Shown here piece after piece: positions 9,236 to 17,944 of a stretch of 64,000 bases of DNA. A program made the position numbers and the translations under genes. Position 1 is the stretch's first letter; each line of letters begins with the position of its first letter. Origin of the DNA: Pseudomonadota bacterium (GTDB lineage Bacteria > Pseudomonadota > Alphaproteobacteria > Rhizobiales > Hyphomicrobiaceae); assembly GCA_018242215.1 (NCBI GenBank), contig JAFECG010000022.1:186001-250000 (forward strand), in the 5' to 3' direction. Under the pieces are notes generated by a model. It worked only from the letters and a program-made list of their open reading frames with translations. It was not told the origin of the DNA and searched no databases.

Positions 9236-11152
9236 TTACGGTGACGCTTTCACCGTCGAACCGACGACCGCCGCTACGGCCTTGGAATCCTGCGGCGTTG
9301 GTCCGCGGTCGGCTGGCTCATCCGTCGTCGCCGGTCCTGCCTCGATAGCATCGAGCCACTCGGCCGTTTTCGCGAAGTCGGGATCGGCCCGGAAACGCTC
9401 GCTCGGAACGAAGCCTTCGGCGCGGCTGATGACCTGGGCAATGAGCTTGCGGAATTCCGGAACGTCGAAATAGGAGGCGTGCACAAGCTCTTTCCAGGTG
9501 AAATAGGTGCTGATGGCGGTATCCGCCGTGTGTGGCGGCACTGCGAAGCGGATTTGTCCGATGGCGTGACGAAACTTAGCGATCGACAGGCTCGCCGCCG
9601 CGTTGCTGTAGTCGGTGATCAGGTCGGCTACCGGGGCCGGCAATCGCGGCAAGGATTTCTCGACCCAGCTCGGGCGGTCCAGGGCGCCGATGGCAACCTC
9701 ACCGTCGGTATCGTTGCCGTAAGCCGCGCGTTTTACTTCCGAGTTCGTGATGCTGTTGAGAACGCCGCTGGCGACGGCGCTCACGAATGTTGCGATGCCT
9801 TGGATGAGGACCATCAAAACGAGGGCGAGGGCTCCGAGTATCGCCGGCACGATGATGGCGGGTACGAAGAGCGACCAGAACCAGCGTTTCGACCGATCCT
9901 CGAGGTCGGCGGCACCCAATGCCCACGAGAGTTCGTCTGTGACGACATGCAGTAGAAGGCCGCTATTGGTGGCGAGGTCGCGTCCTTTCCCGCAGAGCAC
10001 GCCGCCTTCGCACGTCTGACCGTCTTTCTCGAAGAAGCGCTTCTTGAAGCGCAATCCTCTCTCAATCGCGTCAAGGTTCGGATACTTCTGTGCGAGTTCC
10101 TGGCGCTTGGCGCGATACTGCTGCCAAGCAGCTTTCCGATCAGGCGGCGCCGGGACCGCGCTTCCGCTTTCGCTCGTTACGGCCTCCCCTGAGGCTTTCC
10201 GCGCTGCCAGGAGCTGATCGCGCAAGCCGTTTAACGCAGCCTCGGCCTCTGGCGATGCATTGGCATCATAGATTTCCGCCTTCAGCCAGTCCGCGATCCG
10301 CACCATCGTCGGCGGGGACAGAAGAATAACGAAATACAGAATCGGGAGGGTAATCACCGACAACAACGTGATCGTGGACACGGCAAAGGATTTGTCGAAG
10401 AAATCGAGCCGCGCATCGGGCAGCAGCGACAATCCCTGGATGGCTTCGTCGTCGGGATGGGAGAGCGGCAGCCATCGTGACGCGAAGCTCGTTCGGGCAC
10501 GCCTCGTCGTTCGTTTGTGGGAGCTCAACATGCTGCGCCGATCGAGCCAACTCAGCGCGAGATAGAATACCAGCGCCGGAAGGCTCGCCAGCAATCCTGT
10601 AAAAATCCACACGCGTGGAAACGTGCTTCCGAAGAGCGTTCGCTCGCCGCCGACCTGCGATGCGATAAGGTAAACAAGAAACATCAGGAGCAGCATCATA
10701 GAGGCGACGAAAATCACCTTCCGCATGAGGCTCAGCCGCGTCAAAAGCCAGAGTTCCTTCCGGAGCTTCAGAAACGGCGTGCCGACGGTGATCCAGCGTT
10801 TCAAATTTGCGAGCGGGCGGCGACGTGCGGCGTTACTGAGCAATGCATCCGAGAGGATCGACCCGCCGTGGCTGTGACCGATAATGCAGTAGGGCTCGCT
10901 TTTGGTTTCAAGGTCGCGGATGACTGTCGTCAGCCTATCCCCGGCCGCGCGTCGTTCGACCTCACTGTTATCGCCAGCCCATGGAAAGGGCACGAAATTC
11001 AGCTCGCCGTCCCGGGCGTGGATAAAATCACGCATGTCCTTTTCGAACGTGCTGCCCGCTTCCCACCATTGTGGTTCTGGCGTGGGACCACCATTCGGAT
11101 CCGCGGCCGTCGGCGCCGCAAACGTCCCGTGCACGGTGATGATCGTCGCCAA
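9236..11152 (-). CDS. Large membrane protein with N-terminal alpha/beta-hydrolase (lipase-like) domain
   Basis: A 638-residue protein. Residues 1–130 look like an alpha/beta-hydrolase: it opens with IITVHGTFA (oxyanion-type HG) and has a nucleophile elbow GHSHGG (Ser about residue 95). It then has at least five hydrophobic segments (around residues 145–165, 180–200, 265–285 and 430–475) and a soluble C-terminal tail. The whole-protein family is not recognised; a membrane-associated esterase or lipase is the best guess. Translation probably starts at a TTG at 11152, preceded by a strong GGGAGGG 8 bases upstream. An open frame with its own ribosome site overlaps this start (see 11028..11351), so the true N-terminus is not settled. 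Confidence 0.75.
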   Translation of the reverse strand: MATIITVHGTFAAPTAADPNGGPTPEPQWWEAGSTFEKDMRDFIHARDGELNFVPFPWAGDNSEVERRAAGDRLTTVIRDLETKSEPYCIIGHSHGGSILSDALLSNAARRRPLANLKRWITVGTPFLKLRKELWLLTRLSLMRKVIFVASMMLLLMFLVYLIASQVGGERTLFGSTFPRVWIFTGLLASLPALVFYLALSWLDRRSMLSSHKRTTRRARTSFASRWLPLSHPDDEAIQGLSLLPDARLDFFDKSFAVSTITLLSVITLPILYFVILLSPPTMVRIADWLKAEIYDANASPEAEAALNGLRDQLLAARKASGEAVTSESGSAVPAPPDRKAAWQQYRAKRQELAQKYPNLDAIERGLRFKKRFFEKDGQTCEGGVLCGKGRDLATNSGLLLHVVTDELSWALGAADLEDRSKRWFWSLFVPAIIVPAILGALALVLMVLIQGIATFVSAVASGVLNSITNSEVKRAAYGNDTDGEVAIGALDRPSWVEKSLPRLPAPVADLITDYSNAAASLSIAKFRHAIGQIRFAVPPHTADTAISTYFTWKELVHASYFDVPEFRKLIAQVISRAEGFVPSERFRADPDFAKTAEWLDAIEAGPATTDEPADRGPTPQDSKAVAAVVGSTVKASP

Positions 11153-11351
11153 AAGTTTTCCCTCCCGCTGTCACTTGCGCTGTAAACCCCGGCGCGGTTC
11201 CACCGCCGACGGTCTTCGACGCGACGCCGCGGAAACTGAACTTCACCCCCTCGGTAGGATGCCCCAGGGACGCGGCGGATGATGGCGCAACTATCGAAAA
11301 GCGCCATTGCGGTTCGCCCATTTCGCCGCGAAAGGCATTTCGTGTGACCAT
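11028..11351 (-). CDS. Possible small ORF overlapping the hydrolase start
   Basis: A 107-codon minus-strand frame starts at an ATG at 11351 with GAGG six bases upstream and overlaps the first 125 bases of the hydrolase gene in another frame. Its first 68 residues have protein-like composition (for example GVKFSFRGVASKT), while the overlapping remainder looks like out-of-frame hydrolase sequence. It may be a short leader gene translationally coupled to the hydrolase. Alternatively, it may be the hydrolase's real N-terminus separated by a frameshift near the AAAACTTTT run at about 11151–11159. Confidence 0.3.
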   Translation of the reverse strand: MVTRNAFRGEMGEPQWRFSIVAPSSAASLGHPTEGVKFSFRGVASKTVGGGTAPGFTAQVTAGGKTFGDDHHRARDVCGADGRGSEWWSHARTTMVGSGQHVRKGHA

Positions 11352-11382
11352 GAATCCTCGGGGTTTCGGCCGAATCGAGGGT

Positions 11383-11411
11383 AATTATTCTCTCTGAGAG
11401 GACAATTATTC
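11383..11411. promoter_or_regulatory. Operator-like repeats upstream of the marR-type gene
   Basis: Two direct copies of AATTATTC (11383–11390 and 11404–11411) flank a near-palindrome CTCTC-T-GAGAG (11390–11400). The block sits in an unusually AT-rich stretch between the divergent hydrolase and MarR-family genes. The rest of this roughly 400-base intergenic region shows nothing else recognisable. Autoregulation by the MarR protein is an inference. Confidence 0.45.
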
Positions 11412-11566
11412 CGATCGGGGCGGTTATCTAAATTTTTTGCAATCTCCCTCACATCCGAATTTCAAACCCGCATCAGAAGAGAATATCGCCGCCGACTACT
11501 GTTTTCTCCACTGAGTATTTGCGTGCTGAGCAAATCAGACGTCTTCATGCGAGGGAACATTCAGCA

Positions 11567-12031
11567 ATGAGCCAGCGGCCGACAGCCCATCTTCAGCGCT
11601 CGGTTATTCATCTCCTGCGCCGTCTCGATCAGTGCGCGACCCAGCTTTATACGACGGAGACGGCGGATAACGATTTGACACTCCGGCAGCTCGCAATCCT
11701 GACGGCGATCTCTCGTCAGGAGGATCTCAGCCAGACGGATCTCGTGACGATCACGGGCATCGATCGCTCGACCGTTGCCGGGATCGTCAGCCGCCTCATC
11801 CGCAAGGGTTTGCTCGAACGCAAGCGCTCCCCGCTCGATGGCCGGGCCTATTGCGTACGGCTGTCGAAGAGAGGCGCCAAGGCCATAGCCGGCGCCGATC
11901 GCCTCTATTCGAAGGTCGAAAAAAAGCTGCTCGCGGGTGTTTCCGCGGCCGAAGCAAGCCAGTTCGTATCGACTCTCCAAACGATCCTTTCGGCCCATGT
12001 GGACGACAGCCGCTCGTCGGCGTCTGCGTAA
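11567..12031 (+). CDS. MarR-family transcriptional regulator
   Basis: A 154-residue winged-helix regulator. The helix-turn-helix region reads EDLSQTDLVTITGIDRSTVAGIV, followed by the wing SRLIRKGLLERKRSPLDGR and the usual RLSKRGAKAI continuation, flanked by dimerisation helices. The ATG at 11567 has GAGGGA about 10 bases upstream; a TTG at 11519 would give a longer form without support. The ligand is unknown. A strong terminator follows at 12056, so it is transcribed alone. The divergent lipase-like gene is a candidate target. Confidence 0.9.
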   Translation: MSQRPTAHLQRSVIHLLRRLDQCATQLYTTETADNDLTLRQLAILTAISRQEDLSQTDLVTITGIDRSTVAGIVSRLIRKGLLERKRSPLDGRAYCVRLSKRGAKAIAGADRLYSKVEKKLLAGVSAAEASQFVSTLQTILSAHVDDSRSSASA

Positions 12032-12055
12032 AAGCGATCGAAGATAACCAGGGAC

Positions 12056-12103
12056 TCCGCCGATAGTTCCATACTGATGAACATCGGCGGATTTTCTTTA
12101 TTT
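12056..12103 (+). terminator. Rho-independent terminator after the marR-type gene
   Basis: The stem TCCGCCGAT-A-GTTC pairs with GAAC-ATCGGCGGA (one bulged base, 9-base loop) and is followed by TTTTCTTTATTT. This is a canonical intrinsic terminator for the upstream gene, placed before the promoter of the AraC-family gene. Confidence 0.85.
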
Positions 12104-12161
12104 AAGTTTGACCTATCGTCCTTCCTTCGTATGTTTCAAATGCGGGGAGGACTGAACGACG

Positions 12162-13172
12162 ATGTTGCGCACTGCTGTCGATCCGGCTCAATCGGTCGAA
12201 GACGATCTGACAGAATGGTATTTCACGACCTCCGACGTGCACCCTCGCGACCGGTTCGAATACTGGTTGGAGACGAGCAGGCGGATATTCGGCCCCTATG
12301 AAAACAGGCCGGACCAGCCTTCGCGGTTCGAGGGCGAAATCCGATCTCTCCGCGTGCCCGGAATGGTGCTTTCGGTTTTCCGTTGCAACGGCATGACGTC
12401 CTGGCGCACTAAGAGGCAGGCCGCGCTGCTCGCCGATATCGTTCACGTCATTGTCCAGTTGGCCGGGAACGTAAAAATCTGCCAGGATGGGCGTGAAACG
12501 CAGTTGGGCGCCGGCGATCTCTGCCTCGTCGATCTTGGCCGGCTTGCATCATTCGTTCAATCGCAAGATTCCCGATGTCTCGTCATCGAAGTGTCACGAC
12601 GCGATTGTGAAGCGCGTCTTGGGCCGCTCGGGCGATGGACCGCTCAGCGCGTCGACGGGCAGCAGGGTGGCGGAGCCCTTGCGTCGGCATTTGCGCGCCT
12701 CCTCCCGGACCAGATTTCATTCTTGAGCTCGCCGTCGCAATCGCAGGTGAAGCTGCAGCTTCTGGACCTCGTCGCGATGGCGTTGAAAGAAGCCGAGGGA
12801 TCCGGCTTTGTCCACTCCTCCGCGAGGCTGGCTTCGTTGCTGCGGCTGAAGTCGGTCGTCGACGACAATCTCTCAAATTGCAGCGCAACATGCGAAAGTC
12901 TCGCAGGTGCAGCCGGCATTTCCGTGCGCTACGCCAATCAATTGCTCGACGCCGAGCAAACCTCTCTGCAGCGTCTGCTTTTCAGCCGGCGCATTGAAAA
13001 ATGCCAGGCCGCTCTCAGCGATCCGGCGCAGGCGCATCGTCAGATCAGCGACATCGCGTATTCGTGGGGATTTGGGGACGTCTCGCATTTCGGACGTCTG
13101 TTCAAGGCGATGGTCGGCAAGACTCCCCGCGATTACAAGAAACAGAGCCTCGGTCTCGTTGACCGAATTTGA
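12162..13172 (+). CDS. AraC-family transcriptional regulator
   Basis: A 336-residue regulator with an N-terminal AraC-binding/cupin-like domain (about residues 20–210) and a C-terminal double helix-turn-helix (about 225–330) ending in the family signature ISDIAYSWGFGDVSHFGRLFKAMVGKTPRDYKK. The N-terminal half resembles the AraC_binding_2 type found in NphR/FeaR-like activators of catabolic operons. An ATG with GGGGAGG upstream starts the gene. No obvious target operon lies beside it, and the inducer is unknown. Confidence 0.9.
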   Translation: MLRTAVDPAQSVEDDLTEWYFTTSDVHPRDRFEYWLETSRRIFGPYENRPDQPSRFEGEIRSLRVPGMVLSVFRCNGMTSWRTKRQAALLADIVHVIVQLAGNVKICQDGRETQLGAGDLCLVDLGRLASFVQSQDSRCLVIEVSRRDCEARLGPLGRWTAQRVDGQQGGGALASAFARLLPDQISFLSSPSQSQVKLQLLDLVAMALKEAEGSGFVHSSARLASLLRLKSVVDDNLSNCSATCESLAGAAGISVRYANQLLDAEQTSLQRLLFSRRIEKCQAALSDPAQAHRQISDIAYSWGFGDVSHFGRLFKAMVGKTPRDYKKQSLGLVDRI

Positions 13173-13369
13173 AGATTTCCGCGATATTGTCCCGACGATA
13201 TGGAACCGGCTTCGGGCTTCGATGCTTCGACAGATCTCGTCTTCGACGGACGCTGATATTTCCAGTTGCCTGCGCCGGAGGCCATCTGTCGTCAAATTTC
13301 TGGTTTATTGTGGTTGGGAATTTCGGGGCGCACGAAACGCGTTAGGGGCATCAACGAGTAGGTTTCGTC

Positions 13370-14530
13370 TTGAGCGCGCAAGAGGAAGTATTAGCTCGTG
13401 TCCTGGCGCTTCGGTCCAAGGCGGCAGTCAAGGCCGACGAGTTGGCCGTTCGTGCTTCGGTTACGCTGACGCGCGTAGTTTTCGTTGGTCTTTTGCTTCT
13501 CCCTCTGTTCGAGCCGAACAGCTTCTATATCGTTCGGGCGGGACGGCTTAGCTCCCCACCGGAAGCCGAGTTGCATGCACGATCCGATAGTTCGCCCATT
13601 GCGCCGATGGTTGCGGCCGGATCCGATCTCAAAGCGGAAGCACCGACTTCTGAGAAAAGCACGGATCAACAGGGGCCAAATTTACCTGCATCTAATATCC
13701 CTTCGCCCGCCGTTCCCGCGCTGCCGCCCGCCGCGGAGGCTCAAACGAAACCTCTTCCTCCAGCGAAGCAAAGCGCGCCGCCATGGACGGACGCCGAGGT
13801 CGCGGCGGCAAAGCAGGATTGCGAGCACCTGCTTGAGAAAACGCCGATCGTCTCGGAGGAGCTTTCCCCCGTCCGGGAGGGCATCTGCGGAGCGCCTGCG
13901 CCGCGCCTTCTCAAGAGCGTCGGCGACAGCAAAGTCAAATTCGAACCAGCGGTGGAACTCAACTGCAAGATGATCGCCGGGCTTAACACCTGGATTGCCG
14001 ATAAATTGCAACCTGCGGCGCAGAAGAACTTCGGCTCGCCGATCGTACGGGTCGTCTCGGGGTCCTATTCCTGCCGCAACCGCTATGGTCTGGCGCGTGC
14101 ACCAATCAGCGAGCATGCCTTCATGAATGCCATCGACGTTTCGGCGTTCGTTTTGGCGGATGGCAAAGTCATTCGCGTATCGAGAAACTGGGGTCCGACT
14201 GCAGACGAATTGAAGAAAGAGCAAAAATCGAATGACGCTGCAGCGGCGGAAGACAAGACGAAATTCAAGGTCGCCGCATCAAAGCTTGGCGCGCGCGACC
14301 TTGCGAAGAAGAGCGATGAAAAAGAGAAAGCAAGCGAGAAACCGAAATCACCCGAAGCGCTGAAAGAGGAACAGGCGAAACAGGCCATGTCCGCATTTCT
14401 GCATCAGGCGCATGACTCGGCTTGTGGTGTTTTTGATACCGTGCTGGGACCCGACACGAACGATGCCCACCACGATCATCTCCATCTCGATATGAAAGAG
14501 CGGAAACGGCACCTCACACTCTGCGAATAA
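13370..14530 (+). CDS. Extensin-like C-terminal domain protein
   Basis: A 386-residue protein with one N-terminal hydrophobic segment (about 30–50), a Pro/Ala-rich linker (about 60–140) and a C-terminal extensin-like domain (about 150–386). The domain has conserved Cys pairs (CGAPAP, LNCKM, SYSCRNR), the motif SEHAFMNAIDVSAF with its His and Asp, and the C-terminal DAHHDHLHLDM motif. These resemble the metal ligands of LAS/VanY-type peptidases, so a periplasmic cell-wall role is likely. A Lys/Glu-rich, low-complexity insert of about 70 residues lies between the two halves of the domain. The start is a TTG at 13370; no in-frame ATG lies nearby. Confidence 0.85.
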   Translation: MSAQEEVLARVLALRSKAAVKADELAVRASVTLTRVVFVGLLLLPLFEPNSFYIVRAGRLSSPPEAELHARSDSSPIAPMVAAGSDLKAEAPTSEKSTDQQGPNLPASNIPSPAVPALPPAAEAQTKPLPPAKQSAPPWTDAEVAAAKQDCEHLLEKTPIVSEELSPVREGICGAPAPRLLKSVGDSKVKFEPAVELNCKMIAGLNTWIADKLQPAAQKNFGSPIVRVVSGSYSCRNRYGLARAPISEHAFMNAIDVSAFVLADGKVIRVSRNWGPTADELKKEQKSNDAAAAEDKTKFKVAASKLGARDLAKKSDEKEKASEKPKSPEALKEEQAKQAMSAFLHQAHDSACGVFDTVLGPDTNDAHHDHLHLDMKERKRHLTLCE

Positions 14531-14557
14531 CCTTCGCTCGGTCTCCGTCGCGTCCGT

Positions 14558-17500
14558 TCAGGCTCCGCTCATTTTGATGGCGATGATTTCCATCGCGCTG
14601 CGATGCTCTTCAGAGATATTGTATTCGACAAATCCGAAGCCGTGCGCTTCCAGCAAATCGACAAGCCGGGCACGCGTGAAAACGTGATAGCGCTCGATCT
14701 CGGCCCAATAGGGATTGGTGCCCGTCGCATCGAGCGCGCGCCATACGATCGTGTCGCGATTGGGCATCGACAGGACGAGCAAACCTTGGGGCCGCGTCAT
14801 CCGATGAATGGCATCCAAGGTCCGGCCCGGATACGGCACACGATCGAGCCCATCTTGCAAACTGACGACGCTGAAACGGTTTTCGTCTTTGAGATCGGCG
14901 AGATCGCAATGGGCTTCATAGCCGAAACGCTCGAGCTTTCCGACGTTCGCTTCGTTTGCATCGACGCCGACGGGCGTGAAGCCCCATTCCGCGGCGGTAA
15001 ATAATAGCGACGCATTTCCGAAGCCGATATCGAGCCAATCGCCATCGGAAAGAGAGCGCGCGATGCGCGAGACGATTCTGGCCGACGCTTTGCGGCTGTT
15101 TTCGGCGTCTTTGCCAACAATCGACCCCGCCGTCGCGGGACGCAAGATCTCGAGACCTGCAGGTGTGAGATAGCCTTCAGCGAAGATGTGGTCACAGCTC
15201 TCGCAGCGGCACCATTTCACTGTCGGCGGAAGTGCCGAATTGTAAAGCGGGTGGTTCGTTACTCTCGCCTCGGTTTCGGGCGATGCGTCAACACAGCTGC
15301 ACAGCGGACATCCGGCATAGGTCTCGCGCAACGCTGGCGAAGCGGGCTGCATCGGTGGTGGCGCGGCCGCCGCCGGAGCATTGTTTTCGACGACGATGAA
15401 CGGCCGCGGTGCATCGCCCGCTCGCATGATCTCCACCATCGTCTCGAAAGACCTCTCAAGATTGCGCGTGTAGCGCGTGGAATCGAAAAGCGGCGCGCTG
15501 TCTCGCCCAGCGATCAGCTTCCCACGGATTGCGTCCCGTTTGCTTTTATCAGCGGCCAATTCCAACGCGCGCGCGGTGTACTCGTCCCAATTCGTTGTGA
15601 TCAGTTCCGGCAAGCCCATCGCATTCAAAAGGCTGCCCGCCACGCGCCCCGCGAATGTCTCGCCGAGGCATGTCAAAACCGGTAGCCCCGCCCACAGCGC
15701 GTCGCTGGTTGTCGTATGAGCATTACAGGGCAGCGCGTCCAGAAAAAGATCGGCGAGCCGATGGCGCGCGAGATGCCGGGCAATCGGCGCTCGTTTCGCA
15801 AAAATGAGACGATCAGGATCGACGCCGCGCGCTTGAGCCTCAAGTCGCAAGTTACTGGCGCAGGTGTCATTCGGCACCAGCAGCCAAAGCACGGAGCCCG
15901 GCACCTTCTGGAGCAATGGCATCCAGATATCGAACATCGTCGTGTTCAGCTTGTAGCTGTTGTTGAATGAGCAGAACACGAAGGCGTCTTCGGGCAGACC
16001 GAATTCGGCGCGCGTTACGGGCTCGTCCGAAATGGGCCGCTGGCGGTCGTTGGGCTGGTAGCTGTTCGGCAGATGGACAATGCGCTCGGAGAAGTTCGCC
16101 TGTGCGTCCATCGGCGCGACGACGGCGTCCGCTAAGATATAATCGATGCAATCGGCGCCCATGGTTCCCGGATATCCGAGATAGTTCACCTGGATCGGCG
16201 CCGGGCGATAAGCCAGAATTTCGGTGCGGGCGTCCTTCGTATAGCCTTTGAGGTCGACGAGAATATCGATGGCGTCGGAATGAATAGCTTCGGCCGCGTC
16301 GCGGTTCGTCGTCGTACCGATCTTTCGCACATGCTCGAAGGCGCCGAGGAGACGCTGGCGCATCGCGCTTCTATCGTCCGGGCTGTAACAGTAGCCGAAG
16401 ATCTCGAAGCGGCTGCGGTCGAGCTTTTCGAGAACTTCGGCAAAGAGAATCGCCGTCGCATGCTCGAAGAAGTCGCACGACAGGAAGCCGATCCGGATGC
16501 GTTGACCGATCCCTAGGCGCGCCTGATGTGTTGCAAATCTCGAAGACTTCGGAACCTCGAACGTTTTGGCGAAGCCCTTGGCGGCGTGTAGCTGATCGGC
16601 GGCGCTTGCCCATAGCGAAATAAGCTGGAAAGGCGCGATACGGACCGGCTTCTCGCGGAAGATCTCGAGACACGTGCGCTCTTCTTCGTCGACGCCTTCC
16701 CAATCACAAAGCAGACGTCGGAGATTCACGTATTCAAAGCGGTTGACGATCGAGTCCGGTGCAACCTCGACGCATTTTTGGAAGGCCGCCCTTGCCTCCT
16801 CATATTTCTCGCGCTGCTTGAAGGTGATGGCGAGATTGTAGTGTGCATCGGCCAGCTCAGGGTCCAGTGTCACCGCGTGCTGAAGCGCCTGAATGGCGCC
16901 GGTATGCATGTTCATCGCCCGAAGCAGCGTCCCAACGCTCGCATAGGCGTCGGCACGGTTGGGTTCCAGGGCGAGGCCGGCCTGATAGCTTGAAAACGCC
17001 TCTTCCAGACGTCCCTGCCCCTCGAGCGCCAGGGCCAAATTGAAATGGTAATCGGCCTTTGCAGGCTCGACCGCGACGGCGAGACGACAGAGTTCGGCGG
17101 CCTCCGTGTAGCGCCGTTCGGCGCGCATATACGTCGCTAGTTCATCGAGTTTCTTGGCGCGCTCAGCTTCCGTCCCTGCCTGAGCAGCTATTTGGTTCGC
17201 GACAACATCGACGGGGCCCGACGACGCCGAAATGCGGCGATCGAGAATGCGCGCTTCTTCCAATGCCGGATCGAGTTCCAATGCCCGCTTGCAGTGCGCG
17301 CTGGCTGTTTCAATCTCGCCAGATTTGAGATGCAGTTCGCCAAGACGCGCGAGCACAAGGGGCTGTTCTGGTTTCAATTGGAGAGCGCTGACATATGCCG
17401 CGATGGCCTCTGCATCCTTTTCGGCGACGCGGAGAAGATTACCCAGGACCGCATGGGGCTCGGGATTTTCCGGTTGGAGGACCAGACACTCCCGGCAGGC

Positions 17501-17842
17501 CTCGATCGCCTCCCGCGAGCGGTGCGCCTCGCCGAGGATGATCGCCAGATTGAGCCACGCTTCATGGTAATCGGCACGAATGGAGAGGCTCCGGCGGATG
17601 CAATCGACCGCGTTTTCCAGATCCTGGCGCTTATAAGCAATGAGCCCGAGATGATGGAGGCTCGGGGCGTGGTTTGGAACGAGCGACAGAACGCGACGAT
17701 GTGCGACTTCCGATTCGGCGAGCCGGCCGGACTTCAAATGCTGCACCGCCTCATGAAAGCGGCGCGCGGCTTCCACATTTTCGATCTGCTGCGGGATCGG
17801 CACCGCAACCGCTGACGCGCGCCGCCGTTCTTTTCGATTCAT
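14558..17842 (-). CDS. TPR / O-GlcNAc-transferase-like (SPINDLY) / methyltransferase fusion
   Basis: A 1094-residue cytoplasmic protein with three modules. Residues 30–420 hold about eleven tetratricopeptide repeats. Residues 444–790 match the GT41 O-linked N-acetylglucosaminyltransferase catalytic region (IRIGFLSCDFFEH, VNYLGYPGTMGADCIDY, CSFNNSYKLNTTMFDIW, DALPCNAHTTTSDALWAGLPVLT). Residues 840–1094 begin with a Cys cluster (CPLCSC … WCRCESCDHIF), suggesting a zinc site, followed by a class I SAM-dependent methyltransferase (motif I WLDIGFGNASLL at about 932). GT41 enzymes glycosylate Ser/Thr on proteins. The methyltransferase resembles those acting on sugars or glycan ends. Fusion of all three in one chain is uncommon. 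The ATG at 17842 is followed by the basic opening MNRKERRRA. Confidence 0.9.
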   Translation of the reverse strand: MNRKERRRASAVAVPIPQQIENVEAARRFHEAVQHLKSGRLAESEVAHRRVLSLVPNHAPSLHHLGLIAYKRQDLENAVDCIRRSLSIRADYHEAWLNLAIILGEAHRSREAIEACRECLVLQPENPEPHAVLGNLLRVAEKDAEAIAAYVSALQLKPEQPLVLARLGELHLKSGEIETASAHCKRALELDPALEEARILDRRISASSGPVDVVANQIAAQAGTEAERAKKLDELATYMRAERRYTEAAELCRLAVAVEPAKADYHFNLALALEGQGRLEEAFSSYQAGLALEPNRADAYASVGTLLRAMNMHTGAIQALQHAVTLDPELADAHYNLAITFKQREKYEEARAAFQKCVEVAPDSIVNRFEYVNLRRLLCDWEGVDEEERTCLEIFREKPVRIAPFQLISLWASAADQLHAAKGFAKTFEVPKSSRFATHQARLGIGQRIRIGFLSCDFFEHATAILFAEVLEKLDRSRFEIFGYCYSPDDRSAMRQRLLGAFEHVRKIGTTTNRDAAEAIHSDAIDILVDLKGYTKDARTEILAYRPAPIQVNYLGYPGTMGADCIDYILADAVVAPMDAQANFSERIVHLPNSYQPNDRQRPISDEPVTRAEFGLPEDAFVFCSFNNSYKLNTTMFDIWMPLLQKVPGSVLWLLVPNDTCASNLRLEAQARGVDPDRLIFAKRAPIARHLARHRLADLFLDALPCNAHTTTSDALWAGLPVLTCLGETFAGRVAGSLLNAMGLPELITTNWDEYTARALELAADKSKRDAIRGKLIAGRDSAPLFDSTRYTRNLERSFETMVEIMRAGDAPRPFIVVENNAPAAAAPPPMQPASPALRETYAGCPLCSCVDASPETEARVTNHPLYNSALPPTVKWCRCESCDHIFAEGYLTPAGLEILRPATAGSIVGKDAENSRKASARIVSRIARSLSDGDWLDIGFGNASLLFTAAEWGFTPVGVDANEANVGKLERFGYEAHCDLADLKDENRFSVVSLQDGLDRVPYPGRTLDAIHRMTRPQGLLVLSMPNRDTIVWRALDATGTNPYWAEIERYHVFTRARLVDLLEAHGFGFVEYNISEEHRSAMEIIAIKMSGA

Positions 17843-17873
17843 GCCGCCGTCCCAGTCCCTCTGTGCCGCATAT

Positions 17874-17906
17874 CAAAAACGCCGGAGTCGAGTCTGACTC
17901 CGGCGT
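17874..17906 (-). terminator. Rho-independent terminator of the RND efflux operon
   Basis: A perfect 11-bp stem (ACGCCGGAGTC / GACTCCGGCGT, 6-base loop) is followed, in the minus direction, by TTTTTGATA. It lies 39 bases beyond the efflux permease stop and just before the TPR-fusion gene, so it separates the two minus-strand units. Confidence 0.9.
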
Positions 17907-17944
17907 CATGTGCGAGGCTTGCACGAACGGGCGTAAGCCCTTTG

